64,000 bases of DNA, taken from NCBI GenBank assembly GCA_044869805.1, contig JBIOXV010000157.1, positions 30,670 to 94,669 of the forward strand. The letters are read 5' to 3'. A program made the position numbers and the translations under genes. The notes under the pieces were generated by a model. It had not been told where the DNA came from, made no database searches, and saw nothing but the letters and a program-made list of their open reading frames with translations. Below, piece after piece: positions 16,264-24,599 of this stretch (its first letter is position 1; each line of letters starts with the position of its first letter). Source of the stretch: CAWDVR01 sp044869805. GTDB taxonomy: Bacteria; Acidobacteriota; Thermoanaerobaculia; Multivoradales; SZUA-115.

Positions 16264-18522
16264 CTAGAACGTGGTCTGGAAGATCACCACCAGCCGTGGC
16301 CGGTTGTCGAGCGTGGCGTTATCACCCGAGTAGCAGCCCACGTAGTCGGTAGAGAGGTCGTCGTCGTCGTCGCGCTGGAAGCGCAGGCGAAATTGCGTGA
16401 GGCCGGTCTTGTTGATGGCGGACTGGCCGGCCTGGGAGAGGTTGCCGGCCCACCAGGTCTGGCCTCCGCCGGTGAGCCTGAGCAGGGTCGTGGCGCTTGC
16501 CACCGTGGGGGTGGCGTTCCAGTCGGCGAGCTCCAGGTCCGGGTTCGGACCGAAGAAACCGCTTCGTTGGTCCGCGACCATCTGTTGCAAGGAGAGGTGC
16601 GGCCCACCCAGGGTGATCCCCACACGGCACTGAAGCTGGACGCCGCGGATCGGCGCGAAGTCGGGGATGGAGCTGGTGTCGAAGGAGAGGAAGCCCCGGA
16701 ACTGATTGTCCAGGTTGTCGTCCCCGATGCGGATCGCACTGGTGCCGCTGTTGCCGGTGTTGAAGGTGCCTCCGGTGTCGCTGTCCTCGGACGACTCGAC
16801 GATCCGGCCGTCGAGCGCCGCGGTGGAGTGGAAGGTCCTCACCTGCCAGGTGCCGATTCCGAGCTGCGCCGCGCCGTAGACCTGCGGCGAGTCGGAGGAG
16901 CCGCCGGCCTCGTTGCGGTTGTCGGTGAAGGTGGCGATCATCTGCGAGCCCACCACGTCGAGCCCGTTGTAGTCACCCCACTCGATGGACCCCTCGATGG
17001 GCGGCGAGAGCTGAGAGGAGAGCTGCCCGGGCAGCAACCAGGTGGCGCCGCCGTCGATCGACAGGGTGTAGAAGAGGTCGACGCTCTTCCTGTCCGCGGA
17101 GCGGCGGGTGTCGTAGAAAATCGCGTGTACCGTGCCGTTCTGATCGGCCGAGATCCACGGGTGGAAGCGGTCCACGGTGGTGACGTCGTTCAGCTCGTGG
17201 GGGATCGCGAAGCTCCAGGTCAGCCCTCCGTTGCGTGAGAAGGCCACCCTGACGAGCGAGTGATTGGAGCCGGCCGAAGAGCTCTCGGTCGAGTTGGTGT
17301 CGTTCCAGGTCAGGTAGACGGTGTTGGAGAACGGGCCGGTCGAAAGGTCGACGTCCGCGCTGGCGTAGATGAAGGCCTGGCGCGAGTCCATCGCCGGGAT
17401 CGGGTAGATGAAGCTGGCGTTGGTCGTGGAGACGCTCTGCACCGGCCCGAAGGTCGCGCCGCCGTCGGTCGACTTGCGCAGCAGGATGCGCTTGCTCGAG
17501 TACGCGGGCCAGACGTAGTAGACGTTGCCGGCGCGGTCGGTGGTGATGTCGCTGCCGATCCCCTGCTCGGCGGTGCCGGAAGAGAGCGCCTGGGGCGCGC
17601 TCCAAGTGTTGCCGAAGTCGGTGGAGCGGGAGATCTTCAGCACGTTGTCGTCGTGCCAGGTCATGTAGAGGTTGTCGCGGTGGGGCGAGACGGGTGATTT
17701 GTCGACGTGCAGGTACTCCTTGTCGGAGTGGCCGCCCACCGAGACCCGGCGGCGGACGCTGCCGGGGAGGTCGCTCCAGGTGGCGCCTCCGTCGGCCGAG
17801 CGGTAGACCACCACGTCGCACAGCTCTCCCGTGCAGGCGAGCGCTCCCGCGTAGGCCTTGGAGCCGTCCGAGGACCAATCGACCGTGGGGTCGCAGCAGA
17901 TGTCGTCCATCCCCAGGTGAGTGGAAGGCGTCCAGGTGCCGCCGCCGTCGCTGGAGCGGAAGAGCCACTGGAAGCTCCCCGAGGTCGGGTTCGAGCCGGC
18001 GATGGCGCGGCTCTGATCGAGGGGATGGATTTTCACCGCCGACTCCTCGGCCAGGTTGGGCGTGATCCTCACGTCGCCGGCAAGCGCCTTGGCCTGCCAT
18101 TGCTCTTCCTCGATCCCATCCTGCTCGACCACCCGGTAGCGCCCGTCCTCGCGCTCGACTCCGCGGTAGAGCTTGCCGTCGATCAGGTACCCACCCCATT
18201 GCCGCAGGAAGAGCGGCAACGCCGAGTGCGGGTACTGCATCGGGCCGCTCTTGGGCAGCTCGGGGCGGGCCCTGCGCATCAGTACGCGGAAGAAGACCGG
18301 AAGCGCGCCCGTGTACTCGTTCTCGGCGGGTGACAGGAGGGCGAGGTCTTCCCGGGTGAGCAGATAGTTGCGGTCGTCCCAGGGGCTGATCCGGGCCAGC
18401 GACGCATAGTCCACCCGCGGATCGACTCCGCGCCTGGGGTCGACGGGGGCAGCCTGAGTGGCGGCAGACAGGGAGCCGAGGCCGGCGGCCAGCGCGAGAC
18501 ACAGCAGGAGCCTGCGAAGCAT
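16264..18522 (-). CDS. secreted BNR/Asp-box repeat protein, paralogue 2
   Basis: The middle of three tandem paralogues, 752 residues. It has a signal peptide (LLLCLALAAGLGSLSAAT), the shared block WDDRNYLLTREDLALL, a conserved DDICCDPTVDWSSDG segment with paired cysteines, and Asp-boxes SSDGGGTW, SADGGATW, STDFGNTW, STDGGATF and SIDGGATW. A C-terminal beta-sandwich contains FLSFDTSSIPDFAPIRG. A GGAGG site precedes ATG 18522. It is exported and probably binds or processes a glycan or other extracellular polymer; the target is unknown. It is clearly homologous over its full length to both neighbours, so the set arose by gene duplication in place. Confidence 0.78.
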   Translation of the reverse strand: MLRRLLLCLALAAGLGSLSAATQAAPVDPRRGVDPRVDYASLARISPWDDRNYLLTREDLALLSPAENEYTGALPVFFRVLMRRARPELPKSGPMQYPHSALPLFLRQWGGYLIDGKLYRGVEREDGRYRVVEQDGIEEEQWQAKALAGDVRITPNLAEESAVKIHPLDQSRAIAGSNPTSGSFQWLFRSSDGGGTWTPSTHLGMDDICCDPTVDWSSDGSKAYAGALACTGELCDVVVYRSADGGATWSDLPGSVRRRVSVGGHSDKEYLHVDKSPVSPHRDNLYMTWHDDNVLKISRSTDFGNTWSAPQALSSGTAEQGIGSDITTDRAGNVYYVWPAYSSKRILLRKSTDGGATFGPVQSVSTTNASFIYPIPAMDSRQAFIYASADVDLSTGPFSNTVYLTWNDTNSTESSSAGSNHSLVRVAFSRNGGLTWSFAIPHELNDVTTVDRFHPWISADQNGTVHAIFYDTRRSADRKSVDLFYTLSIDGGATWLLPGQLSSQLSPPIEGSIEWGDYNGLDVVGSQMIATFTDNRNEAGGSSDSPQVYGAAQLGIGTWQVRTFHSTAALDGRIVESSEDSDTGGTFNTGNSGTSAIRIGDDNLDNQFRGFLSFDTSSIPDFAPIRGVQLQCRVGITLGGPHLSLQQMVADQRSGFFGPNPDLELADWNATPTVASATTLLRLTGGGQTWWAGNLSQAGQSAINKTGLTQFRLRFQRDDDDDLSTDYVGCYSGDNATLDNRPRLVVIFQTTF

Positions 18523-18554
18523 GTTCGCCTCCAGAGAGAAAGGGTTGTCGGTGG

Positions 18555-20837
18555 TCAGAAGGTCTGCTGGTAGACGACCACCAGCCGCGGCCTGCTGACC
18601 GCGGTGGTGGCATCGCCGGAGAAGAAACCCAGGAAGTCGGGCGTGAGGTTGTCGTCGTCGTCGCGGAAGTAGCGCAGCCGGAACTGCGTCAGGCCGGTGC
18701 GGTTGATCGCGGACAGCCCGGCGCTGCCGAGCTTGCCCGTGCGCCAGGAGAGCGTCGAAGAGCCCACCCGATAGAGCGGCGCCGCGTTGAGCACCGTCTG
18801 GGGGGCCGAGAAGTCCTCGAGCTCGAGCCCCGAAGAGCTGCCGAAGAAACCGCTGCGCTGGTCGACGTAGAGCGTGCTCAGGCTGAGCGTGGGGCCGCCG
18901 ACCACGCTTCCCGTGGCGAGCTGCACGGAAGCCGCGATGATCGGCGCGAAGTCAGGGATCGAGCTGGTGTCGAAGGAGAGGATGCTGCGCCACTGGCGGT
19001 CCAGGGCGTCGTCCCCGGCGCGCAGCGCCTGCGCGCCGCTGTCGCCCGCCGCGAGGCTGCCGGCCACGCTGCTGATCTCCGAGGATTCGAGCAGGTAGCC
19101 GTCGTGGGCCGCGATCGAGGTGAAGGTCGCGACCCGCCACGAGCCGATGCCGAGCGGGGCCGCGGCGTAGACGTCCACGGAGTCTCCGCTCTCGTGGATC
19201 TCGCTGCGGTTGTCGGTGAAGGTGGCGATCGCCTGTGAGCCCACCACGTCGAGGCCGTTGTAGTCGCCGAGCTGGAAGAAGTGCTCGATGTGAGGAGACT
19301 GCTCGGCATTGAGCCGCGACGGCAGGAGCCAGGTGTTCCCGCCATCGATCGACATCGTGTAGTACAGGTCCACGCTCTTCCTGTCCGCCGAGCGGCTGGA
19401 GTCGTAGAAGGCCAGGTGTACGGTGCCGTTGCCGTCCACGGCGATCCAGGGATGGAAGCGATCGACGGTCGCGGCGTCGCTCGTGGGATGAGGGGTGCGC
19501 ACGCTCCAGGTACTTCCACCGTCGCGCGAGAAGGCCACCTGGATGCGGGCGTGATTGGCGCCCGGGTTGGTGCCGGTGGGGGCGGTGGAGTCCGTCCAGG
19601 CGGCGTACAGGGTGTCCGCGAAGGGGCCGTCGGTGAGGTCCGCCTCGCTCGACACGTAGAGGAAGGCGTGGCGCGCCTCCATGGCGGGGATGGGGAAGTC
19701 GAAGGCGCCCTGGGTGGAGGCGACCTGGCGCACGGGCGCGAAGCTCGCGCCGCCGTCGCTGGAGCGGCGCGACAGGATGGACTTGCCGGCGAAGGTGGGC
19801 CACAGGTAGTAGACGTTTCCGGCGCGGTCGGTCACCACATCCGAGCCGATCCCCAGCTCGCTCGACCCGGACGAGATGGAAATCGGCCGGCTCCAGGTGT
19901 TGCCGAAGTCGGTCGAGCGGGAGAGCTGGAGGACGTTGACCTCGTGCCAGGTGAGGTAGAGGTTGTTGCGGAAGGGAGACGCGTTGGCCTTGTCGACATG
20001 GAGCATCGGCTTGTCCGCCTGCGACTGGAAGCTGATCTCGCGGCGCGTGTCCCCGGGAGTGTCGTCCCCGAGGTCGGTCCAACTGATGCCGCCGTTGTCA
20101 GAGCGGTAGAACCAGATGTCGCAGACCCCCGGCACCCCGCAGGCGAGTGCCGTCGCATAGGCCTTGGCGCCGTCCAAGGAGAACTCCACCGAGGGGTCGC
20201 AGCACACGCCGTCGGTGCCGGTGGGGAAGGAATCGAACCAGTTCGAGCCGCCGTCGGTCGAGAAGCGCAGCCAGCGCCGGCCGAAGCCCGGGTTGGTGCC
20301 GGAGACCGCCTTGGTGGGGTCGAGCGGGTGAATCTTGACGGTGGACTCCGCGGTCGGCACCTCGTAGGTCATCCGCACGTCGCCGCCCAGCGCCTTCTCC
20401 TGCCAGACCTCGTCCGGCACGCCCGCTTCCTCGATCACCCGGTAACGGCCGCTCTCGCGGGTGACCTCCCGGTAGAGCTTGCCGTCGATCAGGTAGCCGC
20501 CGTAGAAGCGGTGGAACTGCTCGATGGCCGACTTCGGGTAGCGCCCGGCCGCGGCGGCGCGCTGCGCGGGATGGGCCCGGCGCAGGACGACCCGGAAGAA
20601 GGCCGGGATGGCGCCGCCGGCATCCCCTTCGCCGGCCGGCAGCAGGGCGAGGTCCTCCAGGGTCAAGCGATAGTTGCGATCGTCCCAGGGACCGAGCTCG
20701 GTGAGCGCTCGGTAGTCGACGCGAGCGTCAGTCCCTTTCGCGGGGTCGATGGCGGCTGCCGACGCGCCGTCGAGCGTTGCGAGCCCGAGCGCGGCGCACA
20801 GCAGGGCGCGGCAACAGCTCAACTCGAATCGATCCAT
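18555..20837 (-). CDS. secreted BNR/Asp-box repeat protein, paralogue 3
   Basis: The first gene of the tandem set in the direction of transcription, 760 residues. The signal peptide (CCRALLCAALGLATLDGASA) is followed by DARVDYRALTELGPWDDRNY and Asp-boxes STDGGSNW, SDNGGISW, STDFGNTW, SSDGGASF, SRDGGSTW and SIDGGNTW. The paired-Cys block GVCCDPSVEFSLDG and the C-terminal sandwich (ILSFDTSSIPDFAPI) match its paralogues. The start is supported by GGAAAGGAG ahead of ATG 20837. The ECF sigma gene lies 167 bases upstream on the same strand, so it may direct or share transcription; no promoter was identified with confidence. Confidence 0.78.
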   Translation of the reverse strand: MDRFELSCCRALLCAALGLATLDGASAAAIDPAKGTDARVDYRALTELGPWDDRNYRLTLEDLALLPAGEGDAGGAIPAFFRVVLRRAHPAQRAAAAGRYPKSAIEQFHRFYGGYLIDGKLYREVTRESGRYRVIEEAGVPDEVWQEKALGGDVRMTYEVPTAESTVKIHPLDPTKAVSGTNPGFGRRWLRFSTDGGSNWFDSFPTGTDGVCCDPSVEFSLDGAKAYATALACGVPGVCDIWFYRSDNGGISWTDLGDDTPGDTRREISFQSQADKPMLHVDKANASPFRNNLYLTWHEVNVLQLSRSTDFGNTWSRPISISSGSSELGIGSDVVTDRAGNVYYLWPTFAGKSILSRRSSDGGASFAPVRQVASTQGAFDFPIPAMEARHAFLYVSSEADLTDGPFADTLYAAWTDSTAPTGTNPGANHARIQVAFSRDGGSTWSVRTPHPTSDAATVDRFHPWIAVDGNGTVHLAFYDSSRSADRKSVDLYYTMSIDGGNTWLLPSRLNAEQSPHIEHFFQLGDYNGLDVVGSQAIATFTDNRSEIHESGDSVDVYAAAPLGIGSWRVATFTSIAAHDGYLLESSEISSVAGSLAAGDSGAQALRAGDDALDRQWRSILSFDTSSIPDFAPIIAASVQLATGSVVGGPTLSLSTLYVDQRSGFFGSSSGLELEDFSAPQTVLNAAPLYRVGSSTLSWRTGKLGSAGLSAINRTGLTQFRLRYFRDDDDNLTPDFLGFFSGDATTAVSRPRLVVVYQQTF

Positions 20838-21004
20838 GGTGGGCTCCTTTCCTCGCAGGGTTAACGGCCTGGCGGCGGCAAAACCGCCACCACGCGAGGA
20901 CCGAGCCGAGGAGGGGAGCGCGGGCCGCGCTCAGTGGGCTTTGGATGGGACGAGCTTCGACTCGATCTCGGCGCTGAGGTCGGAGTTCTCGAGGAGACGA
21001 TCCG

Positions 21005-21595
21005 TCAAGGCTGCATCTCCTCCGCCAACCAGGCCCTGGCCCGCATCCACAGCCGCTGGGCGGTGCGCAGCGAGAGGCCGAGGGCCGCGGCCGTCTCCTC
21101 CTCGCTGTATCCGCCGAATACCCGGCACTCGACTACGCGGACCAGCCGGGGGTCGAGCTCGGATAGACGGGAAAGCGCGTCCTCGACCGCCAGCACCTGC
21201 TCGATTTCCGCGTCGATCGCCGGCGGGTCACCGGGGTGGGGCGGCGCCGCCTGGTCGCCGCCGCGCTTGCTCGCGCCGCGGCGGCGGGCGTAGTCGACCA
21301 GGATCTGGCGCATCGCCCGGGCGCTGACCGCGAAGAAGTGGCCGCGGTCGGCGTAGTGCCCAGCGTGGTCGGCGAGCTTCAGATAGGCCTCGTGGACGAG
21401 CGCCGTGGTGTCGAGGGTCTCGCCGGGCCGGATGCGGCCGAGCTGGCCGTGGGCGATGCGCCGGAGGTCCGCGTAGAAGTGAGGCATCAGGCGATCGAAT
21501 GCCTCGCGATCGCCCTCGGCCGCGACGCGCAGCAGCTCTGCGATCTCGCCCCGATCGAGCGAGCCGGCAGCCGGAGATGGTGGATCGGCGGGCAT
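21005..21595 (-). CDS. ECF-type sigma-70 family RNA polymerase sigma factor
   Basis: This 196-residue sigma factor has the region 2 signature of the group found in Acidobacteria and Planctomycetes: DLRRIAHGQL, TALVHEAYLKLAD and FFAVSARAMRQILVDYARRR. Region 4 contains YSEEETAAALGLSLRTAQRLW, a helix-turn-helix for the -35 element. A GGAGGAG site precedes ATG 21595. It lies upstream of the three BNR genes on the same strand and is divergent from the IPTL-CTERM protein, so these surface proteins are the likely targets. No anti-sigma gene is adjacent; family members are often controlled by kinases instead. Confidence 0.9.
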   Translation of the reverse strand: MPADPPSPAAGSLDRGEIAELLRVAAEGDREAFDRLMPHFYADLRRIAHGQLGRIRPGETLDTTALVHEAYLKLADHAGHYADRGHFFAVSARAMRQILVDYARRRGASKRGGDQAAPPHPGDPPAIDAEIEQVLAVEDALSRLSELDPRLVRVVECRVFGGYSEEETAAALGLSLRTAQRLWMRARAWLAEEMQP

Positions 21596-21834
21596 CTGGG
21601 CTCCTCCGAACGCGAGCTGAGGCCTCTCGCGACGCGCATGCTACCCGCGAGCGGCCCCCGGCGCTCGCGCCGCGGAGCTCTCTCGGAGCGATTCGTGCAG
21701 CGCCTCGCGGAGCTCATGAGCGCCTTTTCGATCGCGTCCGAGAGCGCGCCTGCCTTGTTGGGGGTGTACCTTCCTGCTACAGTCCAGCCCGAATCGTGCT
21801 CGGCGTTGCGACGAAGCCCGGAGGAGGGGCGCTC

Positions 21835-23340
21835 ATGGTGCGGCGTGGCCGTCTCGTGGTTACCGCCACCCTGCTGGCCGCCGTGGTGGCGCTCTCGGCC
21901 GCCGCGGTCGACGACCCCGCCACCCACCGCCGGCGCAACCGGCCGGTCAACGAGTGGCAGATCAAGGACCCGGTCAACCCCGACATCCCGCCGGCGCGCG
22001 CCGCGCTCGACACCGCGAGCTATGACGGCACCAACGCCGGCGGCCCGACCTGGGACCGCCCGATCGGCTGCGGGCCGGCGATCTCCGGCCTCGGCCCGGT
22101 GCGCTACCACGTGGAGCTGATCACCGTCGACACCTCCGGCGCCTACGACATCGGGAGCGTCCAGGACCACGACGGCTACCTCCATCTCTACGCCGAGGCC
22201 TTCGAGCCCGGCCCGCCTCACCAGACCACGCACTGCATCGCCGGCAACGACGACAGCCCTGACGGCATCGGCACCTCGGAGCTCCGCGGCGTTCCACTCA
22301 CCGCCGGCAGCGCCTACTTCCTGGTCACCAGCGGCTTCTCGGCCGACCAGGACGGCAGCTTCACCAACACGCTGAGCGGGCCCGGCATTATCACCATCGG
22401 CGATCGCGGCCCCGACCTCGCGGTCACGGTCACCGCCAACGCCGCCAGCGCCGCCGCCGGCGATACCTTCCTGTACTCGATCGAGGTGACCAACGAGGGC
22501 CCCGGCGAAGCCGCGACTGTCGAGGTGGCGGCGACCTTGAGCTCGAACCTGACGCTCGACGGTTCGAGCTGCGGGCCCTTGCCGTGGACCATCCGCCAGC
22601 TCGGCGAGGGCAGCTCGGTCACCTGCACTGTGGCGGTGACCCTCCATGACTGCGGCCCGGCCTCGCTGACCGCCGACGCGGGCAGCACCGATCCCGACGA
22701 CCCGGCGGACAACCGCGCCACGGCGACCATCAACCCCAACGCCGTGGCCGACCCGGGCTTCGAGGCGGGCACTCCCAGCACCGCCTCCCAGGAGGCGTCG
22801 ACGCACTTCCGCACGCCGCTGTGCACCGAGGAGGTCTGCGGCACGGGCACCGGCAGCGGCCCCGCTTCGGGACACTGGTGGGCGTGGTTCGGCGGCACTC
22901 CGGAACGCGAGGAGGGCTCGCTGGCGCAGTCGGTCACCATCCCCGCGGGCGACCAGGCGTTCTTGCAGTTCGAGCTCGAGACCTTGGTGTGCAGCGGCAG
23001 CGCCGCGGACTTCTTCGAGGTCACGGTCGACGGCAACCGCGAGTTCTACGTCGACGCCACCGACGCGAGCTGCGGGGTGCGCGGCTACCGCTCGCACACC
23101 ATCAACCTCACCCCGTACGCCGACGGCGCGGCGCACACCCTCAGGCTCCACGCGCTGACCGAGAGCGGCCGGACCACGAACTTCTTCGTCGACGACGTTG
23201 CGCTGTTCGCCTGCCGGGGCGTGATCGCACCGCAGGCGCCGGCGATCCCGACGCTCGACGCCCTGGGCCTGGCCTTGCTGGCCCTCGCGCTCGCCGGCGG
23301 CGCGCTCGCCCTGCTGCACCGCCGGCGCTCGGCCGGGTGA
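21835..23340 (+). CDS. surface protein with DUF11-like repeat and IPTL-CTERM sorting signal
   Basis: This 501-residue exported protein has a signal peptide (LVVTATLLAAVVALSAAA), an N-terminal beta-rich domain with several Cys, and then a DUF11-like bacterial repeat (DLAVTVTANAASAAAGDTF through NEGPGEAATV). A further beta-sandwich follows, ending in FFVDDVALFAC. The C-terminus has IPTLDALGLALLAL, a hydrophobic helix and the basic tail HRRRSAG, which is the IPTL-CTERM protein-sorting tripartite signal; such tails are processed by a dedicated exosortase-like or rhombosortase-like system. ATG 21835 has GGAGGGG in front of it. It is probably displayed on the cell surface or in the matrix. Confidence 0.82.
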   Translation: MVRRGRLVVTATLLAAVVALSAAAVDDPATHRRRNRPVNEWQIKDPVNPDIPPARAALDTASYDGTNAGGPTWDRPIGCGPAISGLGPVRYHVELITVDTSGAYDIGSVQDHDGYLHLYAEAFEPGPPHQTTHCIAGNDDSPDGIGTSELRGVPLTAGSAYFLVTSGFSADQDGSFTNTLSGPGIITIGDRGPDLAVTVTANAASAAAGDTFLYSIEVTNEGPGEAATVEVAATLSSNLTLDGSSCGPLPWTIRQLGEGSSVTCTVAVTLHDCGPASLTADAGSTDPDDPADNRATATINPNAVADPGFEAGTPSTASQEASTHFRTPLCTEEVCGTGTGSGPASGHWWAWFGGTPEREEGSLAQSVTIPAGDQAFLQFELETLVCSGSAADFFEVTVDGNREFYVDATDASCGVRGYRSHTINLTPYADGAAHTLRLHALTESGRTTNFFVDDVALFACRGVIAPQAPAIPTLDALGLALLALALAGGALALLHRRRSAG

Positions 23341-23370
23341 CGCGGTGGGCGGGCTCGCGAGGCACCACGG

Positions 23371-23546
23371 GCAGGCACAAGGCCTTGCCCCTACACTGGT
23401 AGGGGGTCACCCCGCCATCCGTCCGAACACGTCGACGGAGTCAGGTCTGCCCCTACACCTGTAGGGGCGACGTCGCCGTAGACCCACCCGCTTCCCGGGC
23501 ACAGGGCCTGCCCCTCTATCTGTAGGGGCGACCCTCGTGGTCGCCC
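23371..23546. repeat. three tandem copies of a GTAGGGGC palindromic intergenic repeat
   Basis: Three related units contain TGCCCCTACACNNGTAGGGGC or close variants, starting at 23386, 23448 and 23509, a spacing of 62 and 61 bases. Each is a short palindrome (GCCCCTACA facing TGTAGGGGC), and copy three adds GCGACC...GGTCGCCC. Similar GTAGGGGC repeats are widespread between genes in several high-GC phyla. The cluster lies between the convergent IPTL and adenosine deaminase genes and could act as a terminator in both directions. Confidence 0.7.
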
Positions 23547-23552
23547 GGGAGA

Positions 23553-24566
23553 TTACGCTCGGAGCGGGCTCACGGGCTCGGCCAGCGCCAGCAGCTTCCG
23601 CCTCTCGTCCTCGCTGAGGAACGCGGTGGCGAGGGCGTTCTCCTGCAAGCGGCGCAGGTCCTCCTCGCTCAAGCCCAGCTCTTCCTGCGCCACGCGGTAC
23701 TCGTGCGCCAGGTCGATGCCGGAGATCGAGGGGTCATCGGTCGACAGCGACACCAGCAGGCCGCGGGCGAGGAAGGCGGGCAGGGGGTGCTCCTGGTAGC
23801 TCGCCACCGTGCTGGTTTGTACGTTGCTCGTGGGGCAGGACTCGATGGCGATGCGGCGTTCGGCCAAGAGGTCGAGGACCGCGGGGTCTTCGATCGCCCG
23901 CACGCCGTGGCCGATGCGCTCGGCGCCGAGCCCGAGCACCGCCTGGCGTACGCTGCCCGCCCCGGCGGCCTCGCCGGCGTGGGCCACGCGGCGCAGACCG
24001 GCCTCCCCGGCGCGGGCGAAGTGCTCGACGAAGAGCTCACCCGGGAAGTTGCCCTCGTCTCCCGCCAGGTCCAGCGCCACCACGCCGCGGTCGCGGCAGC
24101 GGATCGCGGCCTCGAGCTCGATCTCGGCGGTCTCGGCGCCGAAGGTGCGCGACAGGATGACGATCAGCTTGGCGATGACCGGGAGGTCGCGGGCCTCGTC
24201 CACGGCGTCGCAGATCGCCTCGGTGACGCTCAGCGGGTCGAGGCCGTGGCCCTGGGCCATGAAGTAAGGCGAGAATCGCAGCTCGATGGCGTCGATGCCC
24301 TCGGCCACGGCGTCCTCGAGATTCTCTCGCGCGATGCGCCGCACGGCGTCGTAGTCGACGAGGATGCGCTGCAGCAGGTCGAACTTGGCGAGGAAGCCCA
24401 GCAGATCGGGCGCGACGGTCATCACCTGCACGTGCGGCCGCAGGGCCTCGGGCTCCCAGGCCGGCAGCTCGAGACGGTGCCGGCGCGCGAGGTCGAGGAC
24501 CGTCGCGAGCCGCACGTTGCCGTCGAGGTGGCGGTGCAGCTCCACCAAGGGGTAGCCGTTGCGCAT
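23553..24566 (-). CDS. add: adenosine deaminase
   Basis: The 337-residue amidohydrolase shows the zinc-binding HRHLDG (His11, His13), the HAGEAAG motif, GAERIGHGVRAIED, ESCPTSNVQT and SLSTDDPSISG, all in the adenosine deaminase order. The reaction converts adenosine or deoxyadenosine to inosine and ammonia in purine salvage. The length is normal for the bacterial enzyme. Some members of this family act on adenine or related amines, so the substrate is probable, not proven. It starts 33 bases after the imuB stop on the same strand and may be read from the same transcript. Confidence 0.88.
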   Translation of the reverse strand: MRNGYPLVELHRHLDGNVRLATVLDLARRHRLELPAWEPEALRPHVQVMTVAPDLLGFLAKFDLLQRILVDYDAVRRIARENLEDAVAEGIDAIELRFSPYFMAQGHGLDPLSVTEAICDAVDEARDLPVIAKLIVILSRTFGAETAEIELEAAIRCRDRGVVALDLAGDEGNFPGELFVEHFARAGEAGLRRVAHAGEAAGAGSVRQAVLGLGAERIGHGVRAIEDPAVLDLLAERRIAIESCPTSNVQTSTVASYQEHPLPAFLARGLLVSLSTDDPSISGIDLAHEYRVAQEELGLSEEDLRRLQENALATAFLSEDERRKLLALAEPVSPLRA

Positions 24567-24599
24567 TGGGCGCGGAGTGTATCGCGGCGCGGGCTCTGC

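Noticed and set aside
20931..21128. Small minus-strand frame ending in LLENSDLSAEIESKLVPSKAH
   Set aside because: It overlaps the sigma gene in another frame and has no ribosome binding site; the end looks protein-like, but support is too weak.
23371..23546. CRISPR array
   Set aside because: There are only three imperfect units, the repeats are short palindromes with variable flanks, and there are no cas genes.
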